A DNA stretch of 64,000 nt, taken from the NCBI RefSeq assembly GCF_011761985.1, contig NZ_JAASQT010000001.1, forward strand, positions 124,001-188,000, in the 5' to 3' direction. The position numbers and the translations under genes were made by a program. Shown piece after piece: positions 16,613-25,066 of this stretch (position 1 is the first letter of the stretch; each line of letters begins with the position of its first letter). Below the pieces are notes generated by a model. The model saw only the letters and a program-made list of their open reading frames with translations. It was not told the origin of the DNA and did no database searches. The DNA comes from Brevundimonas terrae (lineage in GTDB: Bacteria > Pseudomonadota > Alphaproteobacteria > Caulobacterales > Caulobacteraceae).

Positions 16613-18157
16613 TCAATCCGCCACTTCTCGAAGAGCATTACGCAGAACCTTGCCCGCAGCATTGCGCGGCAGGTCCGACACGATCACCACCTTGCGCGGC
16701 ACCTTGTAGTTGGCCATGGCCTCGCGGGCCCACGCAATCACCTCGGCTGGGTCCAGTTCGACACCGGCGCGCGGGATGACAAAGGCCTTGCCGACCTCGC
16801 CCATCCGTTCGTCATCCATGCCGACAACCGCCGCCACCTCGATACCCGGATGGTCGTTCAGCAGCTTTTCGATCTCGGCCGGATAACAGTTGAAGCCGCC
16901 CGAAATGTACATGTCCTTCATCCGGTCGGTGATGAACATATAGCCGTTGGCGTCGATGCGGCCGATGTCGCCCGTTCGCAACCAGCCGTCAGGGGTGATC
17001 GTCTCGGCGGTGGCCTCGGGATCGTCCAGATAGCCCCGCATCACACCATAGCCGCGCACCCAGAACTCGCCCGACTGGTCGGGGCCGAGAGGGTTACCGT
17101 TTTCGTCGGCACAGACCACCTCGACATCGGGCAAGGGCGTGCCGATGGAGGCCGAAATCTGGTCCACCGAGGCCTCGGCGGGGGTCATGCAGACACAGCC
17201 ATGTTCGGTCATGCCATAGCCGTTGACCACGCGCTCCATGCCCAGTTCGTTCTTCATGCGATAGATCAGCGACGGCGGCACAGGCGCGGCACCGGTCACG
17301 GCCACGCGCAACGAAGAGAAGTCACGGCTGGCCTTTTCCTGCTCGATCAGCAGCATCTGGTAGATGGTCGGCGCACCGGGGATGAAGTTCACCTTCTCGC
17401 GCTCGATCATGTCGGCCAGCTTGGCCGCATCGAACACCGGCATGGGCAGGATGGTCGCCCCGCGCACCAGACAGGCCACCCAGCCCGCCTTGTAGCCAAA
17501 GGTGTGGAAGAACGGATTGACGATCAGGAAGCGGTCGCCTTCGCGCACATCGACCCGCTCGCCCCAGTCATAAAACATCTTCACCACCGCACCGTGAACC
17601 GACAGCACGCCCTTGGGCGCGCCGGTCGTGCCGGAGGTGAACATGATGTCGCTGATCGTCTCGCCCGTAACCTGTGCCAACAGGCCATCCAGACGATCAT
17701 CGCCCGCGCCCTGCCCTTCATTCAAAAAGGCCTGCCAGTGGTCCCCTTCCATCAGGACGGTGTGGGCCAGATCGGGCGTATCCTCGTCTTTCAACAAGGC
17801 GGGATAGTCGCAGCCCAGAAATTCTTTAACGGTGAACAGGACACTGACCTTGGCGCGGCGCAGGATATCGCCCGCCTCGCGGCCCTTCAGGCGCGTGTTC
17901 AGCGGCACAATCGCCGCACCGCAAATCTGTGCGCCCAGCGTGGCCACGATCCATTCGCGGCAGTTCGGGGCCCAGATCGCCACGCGGCTTTGCGGACCCA
18001 CGCCCTTGGCCAGACAGCTTGATGCCACCGCCCGCGCCTCGGCCCAGAGCTGGTTATAGGACACCGTGGTGCCGTTCTCGATCAGGGCAGGTTTGTCGCC
18101 CCAGCGGGCCGCCGCAGCCTGCGCGGCATGGGGAATGGTGCGTGCAAGCAGGGTCAT
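16613..18157 (-). CDS. fadD3: Acyl-CoA synthetase, FadD3-like
   Basis: The 514-residue AMP-forming CoA ligase has MFTSGTTGAPKG, the A5 motif NGYGMTEH, the hinge GWLRTGDIGRIDANGY and DMYISGGFNCYPAEIE, a segment I associate with actinobacterial FadD3 (3aalpha-H-4alpha(3'-propanoate)-7abeta-methylhexahydroindanedione CoA ligase). It ends with RNAAGKVLRNALRE containing the catalytic Lys. FadD3 is the entry step of ring C/D degradation. It begins the operon FadD3-SnoaL-OYE and is preceded by a promoter gap with two TACGCA/TGCGTA elements. Choice of FadD3 over another steroid FadD is likely, not certain. Confidence 0.75.
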   Translation of the reverse strand: MTLLARTIPHAAQAAAARWGDKPALIENGTTVSYNQLWAEARAVASSCLAKGVGPQSRVAIWAPNCREWIVATLGAQICGAAIVPLNTRLKGREAGDILRRAKVSVLFTVKEFLGCDYPALLKDEDTPDLAHTVLMEGDHWQAFLNEGQGAGDDRLDGLLAQVTGETISDIMFTSGTTGAPKGVLSVHGAVVKMFYDWGERVDVREGDRFLIVNPFFHTFGYKAGWVACLVRGATILPMPVFDAAKLADMIEREKVNFIPGAPTIYQMLLIEQEKASRDFSSLRVAVTGAAPVPPSLIYRMKNELGMERVVNGYGMTEHGCVCMTPAEASVDQISASIGTPLPDVEVVCADENGNPLGPDQSGEFWVRGYGVMRGYLDDPEATAETITPDGWLRTGDIGRIDANGYMFITDRMKDMYISGGFNCYPAEIEKLLNDHPGIEVAAVVGMDDERMGEVGKAFVIPRAGVELDPAEVIAWAREAMANYKVPRKVVIVSDLPRNAAGKVLRNALREVAD

Positions 18158-18277
18158 AGGGTCTGGCCCCTCAAACCACGTACAGCCTTGGAAGACTGCC
18201 CGCCCTGCGTCCGCCTATGACAGATGGTCATAACCCCTACCCATTCTATCCACTCATGACCCTTACGGTCTTTGATA

Positions 18278-18322
18278 TACGCATATTTTGAATTTAAGGC
18301 ACTCACAACCACGTTTTGCGTA
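18278..18322 (-). promoter_or_regulatory. Operator region upstream of the FadD3 operon
   Basis: The 299-base gap 18158-18456 contains TACGCA (18278-18283) and TGCGTA (18317-18322, read TACGCAAAAC on the minus strand), arranged as facing elements. Between them lies AT-rich sequence including TTTTGAATTT, whose ATTCAAAA on the minus strand resembles the element in front of both TonB receptors. Apart from these and the terminator at 18394, I see nothing else in the gap. Confidence 0.45.
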
Positions 18323-18393
18323 GATCAATGCACAAATGATGGCGCGAACAATGAGTTGACCCGCATCACCTACAGACCCCCCCGATAAAATAC

Positions 18394-18419
18394 GGCCCGA
18401 CATCCGAAGATGCCGGGCC
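18394..18419 (-). terminator. Terminator of the second TonB-dependent receptor gene
   Basis: On the minus strand GGCCCGGCATC pairs with GATGTCGGGCC (one G-T mismatch) across a short loop, followed by GTATTTTAT. It lies just past the stop at 18457. Confidence 0.75.
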
Positions 18420-18456
18420 AAAGTCGAGAGGCTTCGAGGAGACAGTTACGCAGGCA

Positions 18457-20859
18457 TCAGAAACGCATGCGCAGAGAGACACCGATTTCACGCGGCGGAT
18501 TGACCACAACATTCCGGTAGCCAGAGTCCAGCGATGGACCTGCCGAGAAGCTGTAATCGGGGTTCAGGATGTTGGTCTGTTTGACGTGGATGCTGTCGCT
18601 GGCCGAACGGACGACAGCCTTGTCGAACAGGTTCTTGGCAAAGAGCGCCAACTCCCAGCCGCTGTCACCGCGCAGACCCACAAACAGGTTCACATTGGTG
18701 AAGGCTTCATAGCTGTAGTCGATTATATCGGAATCGAACGACACAGCGTGCTGGAACAGGCCGCGCACAAACGGCTCGACCGAGCCAATCGGATTGAAGC
18801 GGTATTCGCTCGAACCCGACAGTTGCAGCGGGGCGTTGTCGCCCATCTTGCCATCGACATTACAGAAGGACGCCTGCTGGCCGACCGGCACGAAGATGTC
18901 GCCATTGCCGTCCAACTGGTTGCACGGGATGCTGGCATTATCGAACTTGGCATCCGAATAGCTGGCCGAGATCGAGAAGTCCCACTGCGGCAGCGGCTTG
19001 CCCCACAGGGTCGTCTCGACACCCTTCACCACGGCATCGGCATTATAGTTCACCTTCAGCACGCTATCGATCACGCCATTACGACCGCTGGCCATGCGGA
19101 TCATGCCGGGGGTGCGACCGATATAGTTCTCGAATACCTGATAGAAGGCATTGGCGGTAAAGCTGTAGCGACGATCAAGGAAGGTGCCCTTCACGCCGAA
19201 CTCGATGGCATCCGACGTCTCGTCCTGGGTCACGACCAGACGGTTTTCCAGCGGGGCGGTGTTACCGACAGCCGCCACACCAGGGCGGAACGAACGGCCA
19301 TACGAGGCATAGCCGCTGATATCGTCCGTGAAGCGGTAAACCACACTGGCCCCGCCTGTGGTCGCCCCGACCGATTTGCGGGCCTGATCGAACGGCAGGG
19401 TGGCCAGCTGGTCCAGAACAATGGTTCCACCCGCATTCACCGTCAGCACGCTCTGTGCATAGAGGTTGTAATAGGCATAGCGCAGACCGGCATTCACCTG
19501 CAGGCGGTCATTGATGTCATAGACCACACTACCGAACACATACTTGCTGGCCACATCGTTCGGTGTGGCGATCTCCACATTGACGGGGCTGAGCATATAG
19601 TTCGGGAAGGTCGAGGTGACATTGCCCTGACCGTCGCTAAAGCCGCTGATCAGATAGTCCGTGCGCTGGTAAACCATGGCCGGATTCTGCTTCTGGCTGC
19701 CGTAACCGGCCCCCATCTGGAAGTTGAACGGACCGGCCAGATCGGAGGCAAAGCGCAACTCGACAGACTTGCCGTCGGTCGGTGCCTGAACAATCTGCAT
19801 CTCGTCATAGTTCGGCACGGCATTGCCGCTGTCAAAGTCGAGGCGCTGGTCCAGATAGCCATCGGTCAGACTACCGGCCAGAGACAGGGTGCCGAACGGC
19901 AGGGCCCAGTCGGCCGAGAAGGTCAGCAGATCGACCTCGCGCCCGAAGGTCGAGGGGCCGTCCGATACGGCGATACGATCCGACACACCGGCCACAGGAC
20001 CGTTGCGCACCATGGAATAATCGGGCGCAGGGCCGTTCGGCAGCAGATTGCCCTTGCCGATCACCTGTAGATACTGGCGCTGGAAGGTTTCGAGGTGCTG
20101 GAAGCTGAGGTTCAGTTCCAGAGTGTCGGTCGGACGGGCCTGAAGGCTGAGGCGATAGCTGCGGGCCTCGCCATAGGCATCGTCATCGCGGGTGACGTTG
20201 CGGACGAAATTGACGTTGTTGCGGTCATCGACAAAGGCCAGACGCACCCCGAGACGGTCGGTCACCAGAGGCAGCGATACGGCACCTTGAATATTATGCG
20301 CGCTGTGCTCGGTGGCCGTGGCCTGAACATAGCCCTCGATACGGGTCAGGTCCGGCTTGCGGGTGGTCATGGTGATCGCGCCTGCCGGTGCCGTGCGACC
20401 GCGCAAAATCCCCTGCGGGCCGCGCAGGATCTCGACCTGCCCCAGATCATACATCGCCGCAAACACCAGCTGCGGATCGACCGCGGCCTCGTTCATATAG
20501 ACGTCTACCGAGGGCTGGGTGCCGGAGTCGGGATCATAGACAATGCCGCGCAGCGATGCGGTGTTGGAGCGACCGTCGCGGTTGCTCATCTCCAGACCGG
20601 GGCTCAGTTGCTGCACATCCTTGACGTCAAGGATGGTGAGCTGTTCGAGCTTGTCGCCCGTGGCCACATCGACGGCGATCGGCACGTCTTTAAGCAGACG
20701 GTTGCTGCGGGTGGCGGTCACCACAACATCGGCAACCGTAGAGGCATCCTGATCCGATGGTGTTGTTTGCGCCTGAGCCGCTACCGGCAGGGCTGCCAGC
20801 AAAACCGCACCTGCCGAACCGGCCAGCCAAGCTCTCTTTGAATCATGAATCTTTTGCAC
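18457..20859 (-). CDS. TonB-dependent outer-membrane receptor
   Basis: This is an 800-residue receptor. The GTG at 20859, right after GGGGAGGG, is preferred over the ATG at 20898, because it gives a clean signal peptide (QKIHDSKRAWLAG, hydrophobic stretch, VAAQAQ). The plug begins with ADVVVTATRSNRLLKDVPIAV and carries GQVEILRGPQGILRGR. The barrel ends with GVSLRMRF, terminal Phe. It differs clearly from the receptor at 11737, so the locus has two uptake systems. A steroid or sterol ligand is inferred. The gene is single, with terminators at both ends. Confidence 0.9.
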   Translation of the reverse strand: MQKIHDSKRAWLAGSAGAVLLAALPVAAQAQTTPSDQDASTVADVVVTATRSNRLLKDVPIAVDVATGDKLEQLTILDVKDVQQLSPGLEMSNRDGRSNTASLRGIVYDPDSGTQPSVDVYMNEAAVDPQLVFAAMYDLGQVEILRGPQGILRGRTAPAGAITMTTRKPDLTRIEGYVQATATEHSAHNIQGAVSLPLVTDRLGVRLAFVDDRNNVNFVRNVTRDDDAYGEARSYRLSLQARPTDTLELNLSFQHLETFQRQYLQVIGKGNLLPNGPAPDYSMVRNGPVAGVSDRIAVSDGPSTFGREVDLLTFSADWALPFGTLSLAGSLTDGYLDQRLDFDSGNAVPNYDEMQIVQAPTDGKSVELRFASDLAGPFNFQMGAGYGSQKQNPAMVYQRTDYLISGFSDGQGNVTSTFPNYMLSPVNVEIATPNDVASKYVFGSVVYDINDRLQVNAGLRYAYYNLYAQSVLTVNAGGTIVLDQLATLPFDQARKSVGATTGGASVVYRFTDDISGYASYGRSFRPGVAAVGNTAPLENRLVVTQDETSDAIEFGVKGTFLDRRYSFTANAFYQVFENYIGRTPGMIRMASGRNGVIDSVLKVNYNADAVVKGVETTLWGKPLPQWDFSISASYSDAKFDNASIPCNQLDGNGDIFVPVGQQASFCNVDGKMGDNAPLQLSGSSEYRFNPIGSVEPFVRGLFQHAVSFDSDIIDYSYEAFTNVNLFVGLRGDSGWELALFAKNLFDKAVVRSASDSIHVKQTNILNPDYSFSAGPSLDSGYRNVVVNPPREIGVSLRMRF

Positions 20860-20925
20860 ATCACCCTCCCCTGATGAATGGCTTTCATGTCTTGGCAAAA
20901 ACCGCAGACGCGCCTGTGTTTGTTC

Positions 20926-20937
20926 TGCGTTTTGAAT
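20926..20937 (-). promoter_or_regulatory. Shared 12-mer upstream of the second TonB receptor
   Basis: TGCGTTTTGAAT here is identical to the complement of 11689-11700 in front of the other receptor gene. Both copies have the same orientation relative to their gene, with the ATTCAAAACGCA strand pointing to it. It is probably the binding site of a common regulator. The 193-base gap 20860-21052 holds nothing else but the terminator at 21009. Confidence 0.5.
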
Positions 20938-21008
20938 ATTTTATGCTTCAGACATAGGTCATTACCCCGCACCTTCCCCAAGGCGCGGGCTTATGGCGCA
21001 TGAAAGAG

Positions 21009-21030
21009 CCGGGGTTCTGAAAAACCCCGG
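21009..21030 (-). terminator. Terminator of the KshA gene
   Basis: CCGGGGTT-N6-AACCCCGG on the minus strand is a perfect 8-base stem followed by CTCTTTC. The weak T-run makes it a moderate terminator. Confidence 0.6.
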
Positions 21031-21052
21031 ACTCCCCGCTAACTATGAAGAT

Positions 21053-22117
21053 TTAGGCGGCGTCTTCGCGGACGGTCGGCATACCCGTAATCTTGTAAAC
21101 CCCGTTGGCCCGTTGCTGGAACGATTCAGCTTCGGCGCGGGGGTTATAGAACTGCTGGTACCAGGTCTTGACCTTGGCATAGGCTCCGTCACCCGGCACA
21201 GCCAGAGGCGTGATGCAGGGCGCCTTGTTCATCCAGATATCGAAGTCTTGCGCGAACGCGGCCAGACTACCGGCCTGATATTCAATCTGCACAGCCTTGT
21301 CCGAAGGCTCTGCCACCGGCTTGCCGGAGTTGATCATCAGGGCGTGCCAAGCCCGCGTGCGGCCATCGTCTACCGGCGTGTGGCAGATGAACATGACCGA
21401 GTTACCTTCATTGAAGGTCGAGATCAGAATGCCCGGTCCAGTGTACCATGTGTCGGTTTCCAGCATGACGCCGACTTCCAGCGCACGGTGGTAGCCACCC
21501 TGACGCTGGCGCGCGACCACGCCGTCAAACTCGTTATGGAAATACTCGCACGGACCGCCATGCGTCGGGCCGAGGTGGGCCACATCGCAGATATTGTCGA
21601 TGATTTCCTTGGGGTGGCACGGCAGTTCACCCAGATGGTCCAGATCCCAGCGCACAAAGGCGGGATCATCCCACTGCGGAATGACCGGCAGATCGAAATC
21701 GGGCTCGCCGCCCTCGGCATCGTGCCAGGCGAATACGCAGCCGTATTTTTCCTCGACCTTCCAGGTGCGGATCTTGGCCGCGGCCGGAATCGGGGCCTTG
21801 GAATAGGGAATCTCGTTGCATTTGCCGTCGGGGCCGAAACGCCATGCGTGATAGGGGCAACGGATATTGTCGCCCTCTACATGGACGCGGTCGCGCACCA
21901 CATACGAACTGTCATTCTTGGCCAGATGCGTTCCCATGTGCGGGCAGAAGGCGGCCACCATAAACACGCGGCCACTCTCGCCGCGATACAGCACCAGCTC
22001 TTCACCGAAGTAGCGAACCGCCATCGGCTTGTTCGTGACTTCCTTGCCCTCTGCAACCAGAAACCATCCGCGCGGATAGGTAAAAGGCCCCAGCCCGTAA
22101 TCTTGTGTTCCCGCCAT
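21053..22117 (-). CDS. kshA: 3-ketosteroid 9alpha-hydroxylase oxygenase component (Rieske)
   Basis: The 354-residue non-heme iron oxygenase has Rieske ligands C58-x-H60 and C87-x2-H90 (RCPYHAW), and mononuclear iron ligands D178-x2-H181-x4-H186 within EIIDNICDVAHLGPTH, the arrangement of KshA. The later WYQQFY matches the KshA C-terminal region as I recall it from Mycobacterium. The loop between the Rieske pairs is 26 residues, against about 16-17 in KshA and in the cut protein at 1-514. It would hydroxylate C9 so that the KstD product opens ring B. It is a single-gene unit with its own promoter. No reductase KshB is in the window. Confidence 0.82.
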   Translation of the reverse strand: MAGTQDYGLGPFTYPRGWFLVAEGKEVTNKPMAVRYFGEELVLYRGESGRVFMVAAFCPHMGTHLAKNDSSYVVRDRVHVEGDNIRCPYHAWRFGPDGKCNEIPYSKAPIPAAAKIRTWKVEEKYGCVFAWHDAEGGEPDFDLPVIPQWDDPAFVRWDLDHLGELPCHPKEIIDNICDVAHLGPTHGGPCEYFHNEFDGVVARQRQGGYHRALEVGVMLETDTWYTGPGILISTFNEGNSVMFICHTPVDDGRTRAWHALMINSGKPVAEPSDKAVQIEYQAGSLAAFAQDFDIWMNKAPCITPLAVPGDGAYAKVKTWYQQFYNPRAEAESFQQRANGVYKITGMPTVREDAA

Positions 22118-22220
22118 GACTCACTCCCACGTCCAACGGTCATACGAACTACACTCTATGCGCCTGAAAGCGCAAAACCTGTTCTAGAGCAGGTGCAATT
22201 GTGTGATCGCGTATATTACT

Positions 22221-22246
22221 GTTATATCCAGTACGCAGATTGTCAA
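22221..22246 (-). promoter_or_regulatory. kshA promoter with embedded operator element
   Basis: On the minus strand TTGACA (22246-22241) is followed after 14 bases by TATAAC (22226-22221), the short spacing known for Caulobacter housekeeping promoters. TGCGTA (complement of 22232-22237) lies in the spacer, and the first 17 bases match the hsaA promoter at 14 positions. A CGCGTA variant lies nearby at 22208-22213 and a TGCGTA at 22397-22402. Confidence 0.6.
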
Positions 22247-22445
22247 TTCATACTTGGCGACGTCGCCTTGGCGCGACAATCACAGCAAGCCTGAAATAAC
22301 CCTACATTTTTAAAGGCCAATCGCAATCCTGCCGTTTTCCAACCATGGAAAATGCATTCTGTGCGGATAATTTCGAGACAGCCCGGCGGTCACATTTGCG
22401 TATGATCCAGCCTCGGAACTACGCACCCCGCCGTAACGCGCATGA

Positions 22446-22473
22446 AAAAGGCCGCTGCGAAAACACAGCGGCC
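22446..22473 (-). terminator. Terminator of the tandem Lrp genes
   Basis: On the minus strand GGCCGCTG-N8-CAGCGGCC is followed by TTTTTC. It ends the two-gene Lrp operon. Confidence 0.85.
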
Positions 22474-22487
22474 TGAACATTTTCAAC

Positions 22488-22961
22488 CTATTCGGCAGGT
22501 CCGGTAATGCGGGCCAGACGCGCATCATATTTGGGTGCGCCTATCGACCATGACACCTCAACGTCCTGCACGCCCTCCAGCGTTCTGATCTTGCGCCGGA
22601 TCAACTGGTCGGCGGCTTCGACGGAGGTAATCAGGGCCGTGGCCAACAGGCTGTAGCGCCCCATCATCAGAACCACCGAACCGATTTCGGGCATGTCCGA
22701 CAGGGCCTTGGCCAAGGCTTGAACATGCGACGGATTGGCCTTGATTCCCATCATCACCAGATTGGGCGAACCCGCCATCCGGTAATCGGTCACGACCGTA
22801 AACTGGATCATCCGGCTGTTTTGCAGGCGCCGCAGACGCGTGCGGATCGTGCCTTCCGTTACACCCAGCTCGCTCGCCACCTGACGGTTCGAGACACGGG
22901 CATCACGGCTGAAAGTCTCGATGATGCGATGATCAAGTTCGTCCAGAGCAGGCTTGGTCAT
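22488..22961 (-). CDS. Lrp/AsnC-family transcriptional regulator (second of pair)
   Basis: The 157-residue protein has an N-terminal winged helix-turn-helix (about residues 5-55, including LDELDHRIIETFSRDARVSN and RQVASELGVTEGTIRTRLRR) and a C-terminal RAM ligand-binding domain. Its ATG overlaps the TGA of the upstream Lrp gene (ATGA), so the two are translated together and could form hetero-oligomers. Classical Lrp proteins sense amino acids. Its position in the middle of a steroid locus without any TetR regulator points to a steroid-related effector, which is inference. Confidence 0.85.
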   Translation of the reverse strand: MTKPALDELDHRIIETFSRDARVSNRQVASELGVTEGTIRTRLRRLQNSRMIQFTVVTDYRMAGSPNLVMMGIKANPSHVQALAKALSDMPEIGSVVLMMGRYSLLATALITSVEAADQLIRRKIRTLEGVQDVEVSWSIGAPKYDARLARITGPAE

Positions 22962-23479
22962 AGCGGGGCCACGTTGAATTCGAATTTCACGACATCATAG
23001 ACGACACCGGCATCCAGATCGGAAATCCCCTGGATATTCCCCACATGCTCGGTCAGCAGCACGGCGATCTCGTCAAACGATCTCAGCGCCACCAGCAGTT
23101 CCATATCAAAACGGCCCGTGACCATATTGATCGAGAACACCTCGGGCAGGGCCGCCAGTTCGGTCGCCACGGCGTCCACATCACGGCCCGTCACCTTGAC
23201 CCCGACCGCCAGCAGTATCTCGAAGCCGTGGGCCGCGAAATCCGATACCGCCACCACCTTCATGGCCCGGCTTTCCTCAAGACGCTTGATACGGCTTGAA
23301 ACCGTTGCAGCCGTTACGCCCAAACGCTCGGCAATCTCGAGATTGGTTGCACGACCGTTCTCGCGCAAAATATCAATGATGCCCGTCTCGAGCTCATCGA
23401 GTGTGGGGACAGCACCATCATTGCTTTCGCGAATCTGCATCCTACTCCGCCGGGTAACCTGTTTTCCACTAGCGTTCAT
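22958..23479 (-). CDS. Lrp/AsnC-family transcriptional regulator (first of pair)
   Basis: The 173-residue protein has a winged helix-turn-helix (about residues 25-75: LDELETGIIDILRENGR, then LEIAERLGVTAATVSSRIKR) and a RAM domain with FDMELLVAL in the usual ligand-binding region. The N-terminal 24 residues are an extension; the Met at residue 14 is an alternative start. The gene precedes the second Lrp gene with a 4-base overlap. The promoter gap 23480-23758 carries a TACGCAAAA element at 23638, so autoregulation is possible. It is a candidate steroid-locus regulator. Confidence 0.85.
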   Translation of the reverse strand: MNASGKQVTRRSRMQIRESNDGAVPTLDELETGIIDILRENGRATNLEIAERLGVTAATVSSRIKRLEESRAMKVVAVSDFAAHGFEILLAVGVKVTGRDVDAVATELAALPEVFSINMVTGRFDMELLVALRSFDEIAVLLTEHVGNIQGISDLDAGVVYDVVKFEFNVAPL

Positions 23480-23637
23480 AAAGCGTTCTTTGCGAAATTA
23501 CGATCATGATCCGGTCCGCTAAAACAACAGACCGGATTTGCGGTATCCACCCGTCAGGAAAAGTCACGCTCGCCCCCGATCATGCGTGCACCGCACGCGC
23601 CATTAACATTCATATTCGTTTTTTAGATCAATCTTTT

Positions 23638-23646
23638 TACGCAAAA
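23638..23646. promoter_or_regulatory. TACGCAAAA element in the Lrp/small membrane protein gap
   Basis: This copy lies between the divergent Lrp operon and the small membrane protein gene at 23759, in an AT-rich stretch of the gap 23480-23758. A related TTTGCGAAATTACG is at 23490-23503, near the Lrp start. No gene is visible in the gap. Confidence 0.4.
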
Positions 23647-23758
23647 ACACAAAATAATAGCACTCGCACGCCCTGTTGGCGCATTTTAGCCATTTACAGA
23701 ACATCGGTTTCATAGCTTCATCTCCATACCGGCCCATCAAGAGGCGGGGGAGGAAACC

Positions 23759-23965
23759 ATGACCAATACGACAGCAGGGGCGCGGTGCGCCTTCGAGCCC
23801 ACAGACAAACGCTCGGCCTATATCGTCCTGACCATTCTGGTCACGATCGGGCTTTGCGCGATTGTTGCAGGCGTTCTGAACACCGCTCAGGCCAAGCCGG
23901 CGCTTCAGCCCTATGCCGAGGTTTCGGCCGACCGCATCATAACGACGGCAACCCACAGGGCCTGA
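23759..23965 (+). CDS. Small single-pass membrane protein, unknown function
   Basis: The 68-residue protein has one predicted transmembrane helix (about residues 20-42, YIVLTILVTIGLCAIVAGVL) flanked by KR on the N-terminal side. A strong ribosome site, GGGGGAGGAAACC, precedes the ATG, which is the main reason to accept this short frame as real. A strong terminator follows. It is divergent from the Lrp operon. I do not recognise a family; a role near steroid transport or membrane stress would be speculation. Confidence 0.65.
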   Translation: MTNTTAGARCAFEPTDKRSAYIVLTILVTIGLCAIVAGVLNTAQAKPALQPYAEVSADRIITTATHRA

Positions 23966-23989
23966 ACGCCGTCAGACCCATAAAGATTC

Positions 23990-24024
23990 AAGCCGGAGGA
24001 TGATCGCTCATCCTCCGGCTTTTT
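23990..24024. terminator. Bidirectional terminator between small membrane gene and hsaF
   Basis: AAGCCGGAGGATGA-TCGC-TCATCCTCCGGCTT is a perfect 14-base stem with T runs on both strands. It ends the small gene on the plus strand and the hsa operon on the minus strand. Confidence 0.92.
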
Positions 24025-24031
24025 ATATGTC

Positions 24032-25066
24032 TCAGGCAGTTTCCCGGGCCTTCAACATATCCAGTGCCACATCGACAATCATGTCTTCCTGACCACCGAC
24101 CATGCGGCGGCGACCCAGTTCGACAAGAATGTCCTTGGTGGAAAGTCCGTAATCCTCGGCGGCCTTTTCGGCGTGGCGCAGGAAGGACGAATAGACCCCT
24201 GCATAGCCAAGGCTCAGCGTCTCGCGGTCCACGCGGACCGGACGGTCCTGCATCGGGCGCACAATGTCCTCGGCGGCGTCGATCAGGGCGCTGACATCGC
24301 AACCGTGGTTCCAGCCCTTGCGGTCGGCGGCGGCGATGAAGACTTCCAGCGGCGCATTGCCTGCCCCTGCCCCCATGCCCGTCAGGCTGGCATCAATACG
24401 CACAGCGCCGCACTGGGCCGCGACGATCGAGTTGGCCACACCCAGAGACAGGTTGTGGTGGGCGTGCATACCGCGCTCGGTTTCCGGCTTGAGGACGCGG
24501 TCATAGGCTTCAAAGCGGGCCTTGACGCCATCCATGTCCAGCGCGCCGCCACTGTCGGTCACATAGACGCACTGTGCGCCATAGGATTCCATCAGCAGAG
24601 CCTGTTGCGCCAGCGCATCCGGCTCGATCATGTGGCTCATCATCAGGAAGCCGGACACGTCCATACCCAAATCACGCGCCATGCCGATATGCTGCTTGGA
24701 CACGTCGGCCTCAGTGCAGTGGGTGGCCACGCGCACCGAGCGCACCCCCAGATCATAGGCGCGTTTCAGTTCTTCGACCGTGCCGACACCCGGCAGGATC
24801 AGGGTGGTCAGCACCGACTGTTCCAGCACCTCGGCCACCGCTTCCAGCCATTCCCAGTCGGTATGCGCGCCAAAGCCATAGTTGAAACTGGCCCCCGACA
24901 GGCCGTCACCATGGGCGACCTCGATGGCGTGAACACCCGCGCGATCCAGTGCGCGGGCAATGTCGCGTACCTGATCCAGACCATACATGTGACGGATGGC
25001 GTGCATGCCGTCGCGCAGGGTCACGTCCTGAATATACAGACGGTCTTTGTTGACGTCGAAGCCCAT
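24032..25066 (-). CDS. hsaF: 4-hydroxy-2-oxoacid aldolase
   Basis: The 344-residue metal-dependent aldolase cleaves 4-hydroxy-2-oxohexanoate (steroid pathway) into pyruvate and propanal. The catalytic R18-D19 and H22 are in [12 protein letters not shown], as in DmpG. Later segments [13 protein letters not shown] and [17 protein letters not shown] fit the family. The ATG overlaps the stop of the dehydrogenase gene by one base (TAATG), matching the known complex with HsaG that channels the aldehyde. It is the last gene of the hsa operon. Confidence 0.93.
   Translation of the reverse strand: MGFDVNKDRLYIQDVTLRDGMHAIRHMYGLDQVRDIARALDRAGVHAIEVAHGDGLSGASFNYGFGAHTDWEWLEAVAEVLEQSVLTTLILPGVGTVEELKRAYDLGVRSVRVATHCTEADVSKQHIGMARDLGMDVSGFLMMSHMIEPDALAQQALLMESYGAQCVYVTDSGGALDMDGVKARFEAYDRVLKPETERGMHAHHNLSLGVANSIVAAQCGAVRIDASLTGMGAGAGNAPLEVFIAAADRKGWNHGCDVSALIDAAEDIVRPMQDRPVRVDRETLSLGYAGVYSSFLRHAEKAAEDYGLSTKDILVELGRRRMVGGQEDMIVDVALDMLKARETA

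Larger units (their letters stand above)
22118..22487. other. 370-base gap between kshA and the Lrp genes, no gene
   Basis: This gap holds the kshA promoter at its left, a TGCGTA element at 22397-22402 and the Lrp operon terminator at 22446. A 72-codon open frame (22310-22528, minus) overlaps the terminator and has no ribosome site, so I do not call it a gene. Confidence 0.6.

Noticed and set aside
22310..22528. A 72-codon open frame between kshA and the Lrp pair
   Set aside because: It covers the Lrp terminator and the 3' end of the Lrp gene, and has no ribosome site.
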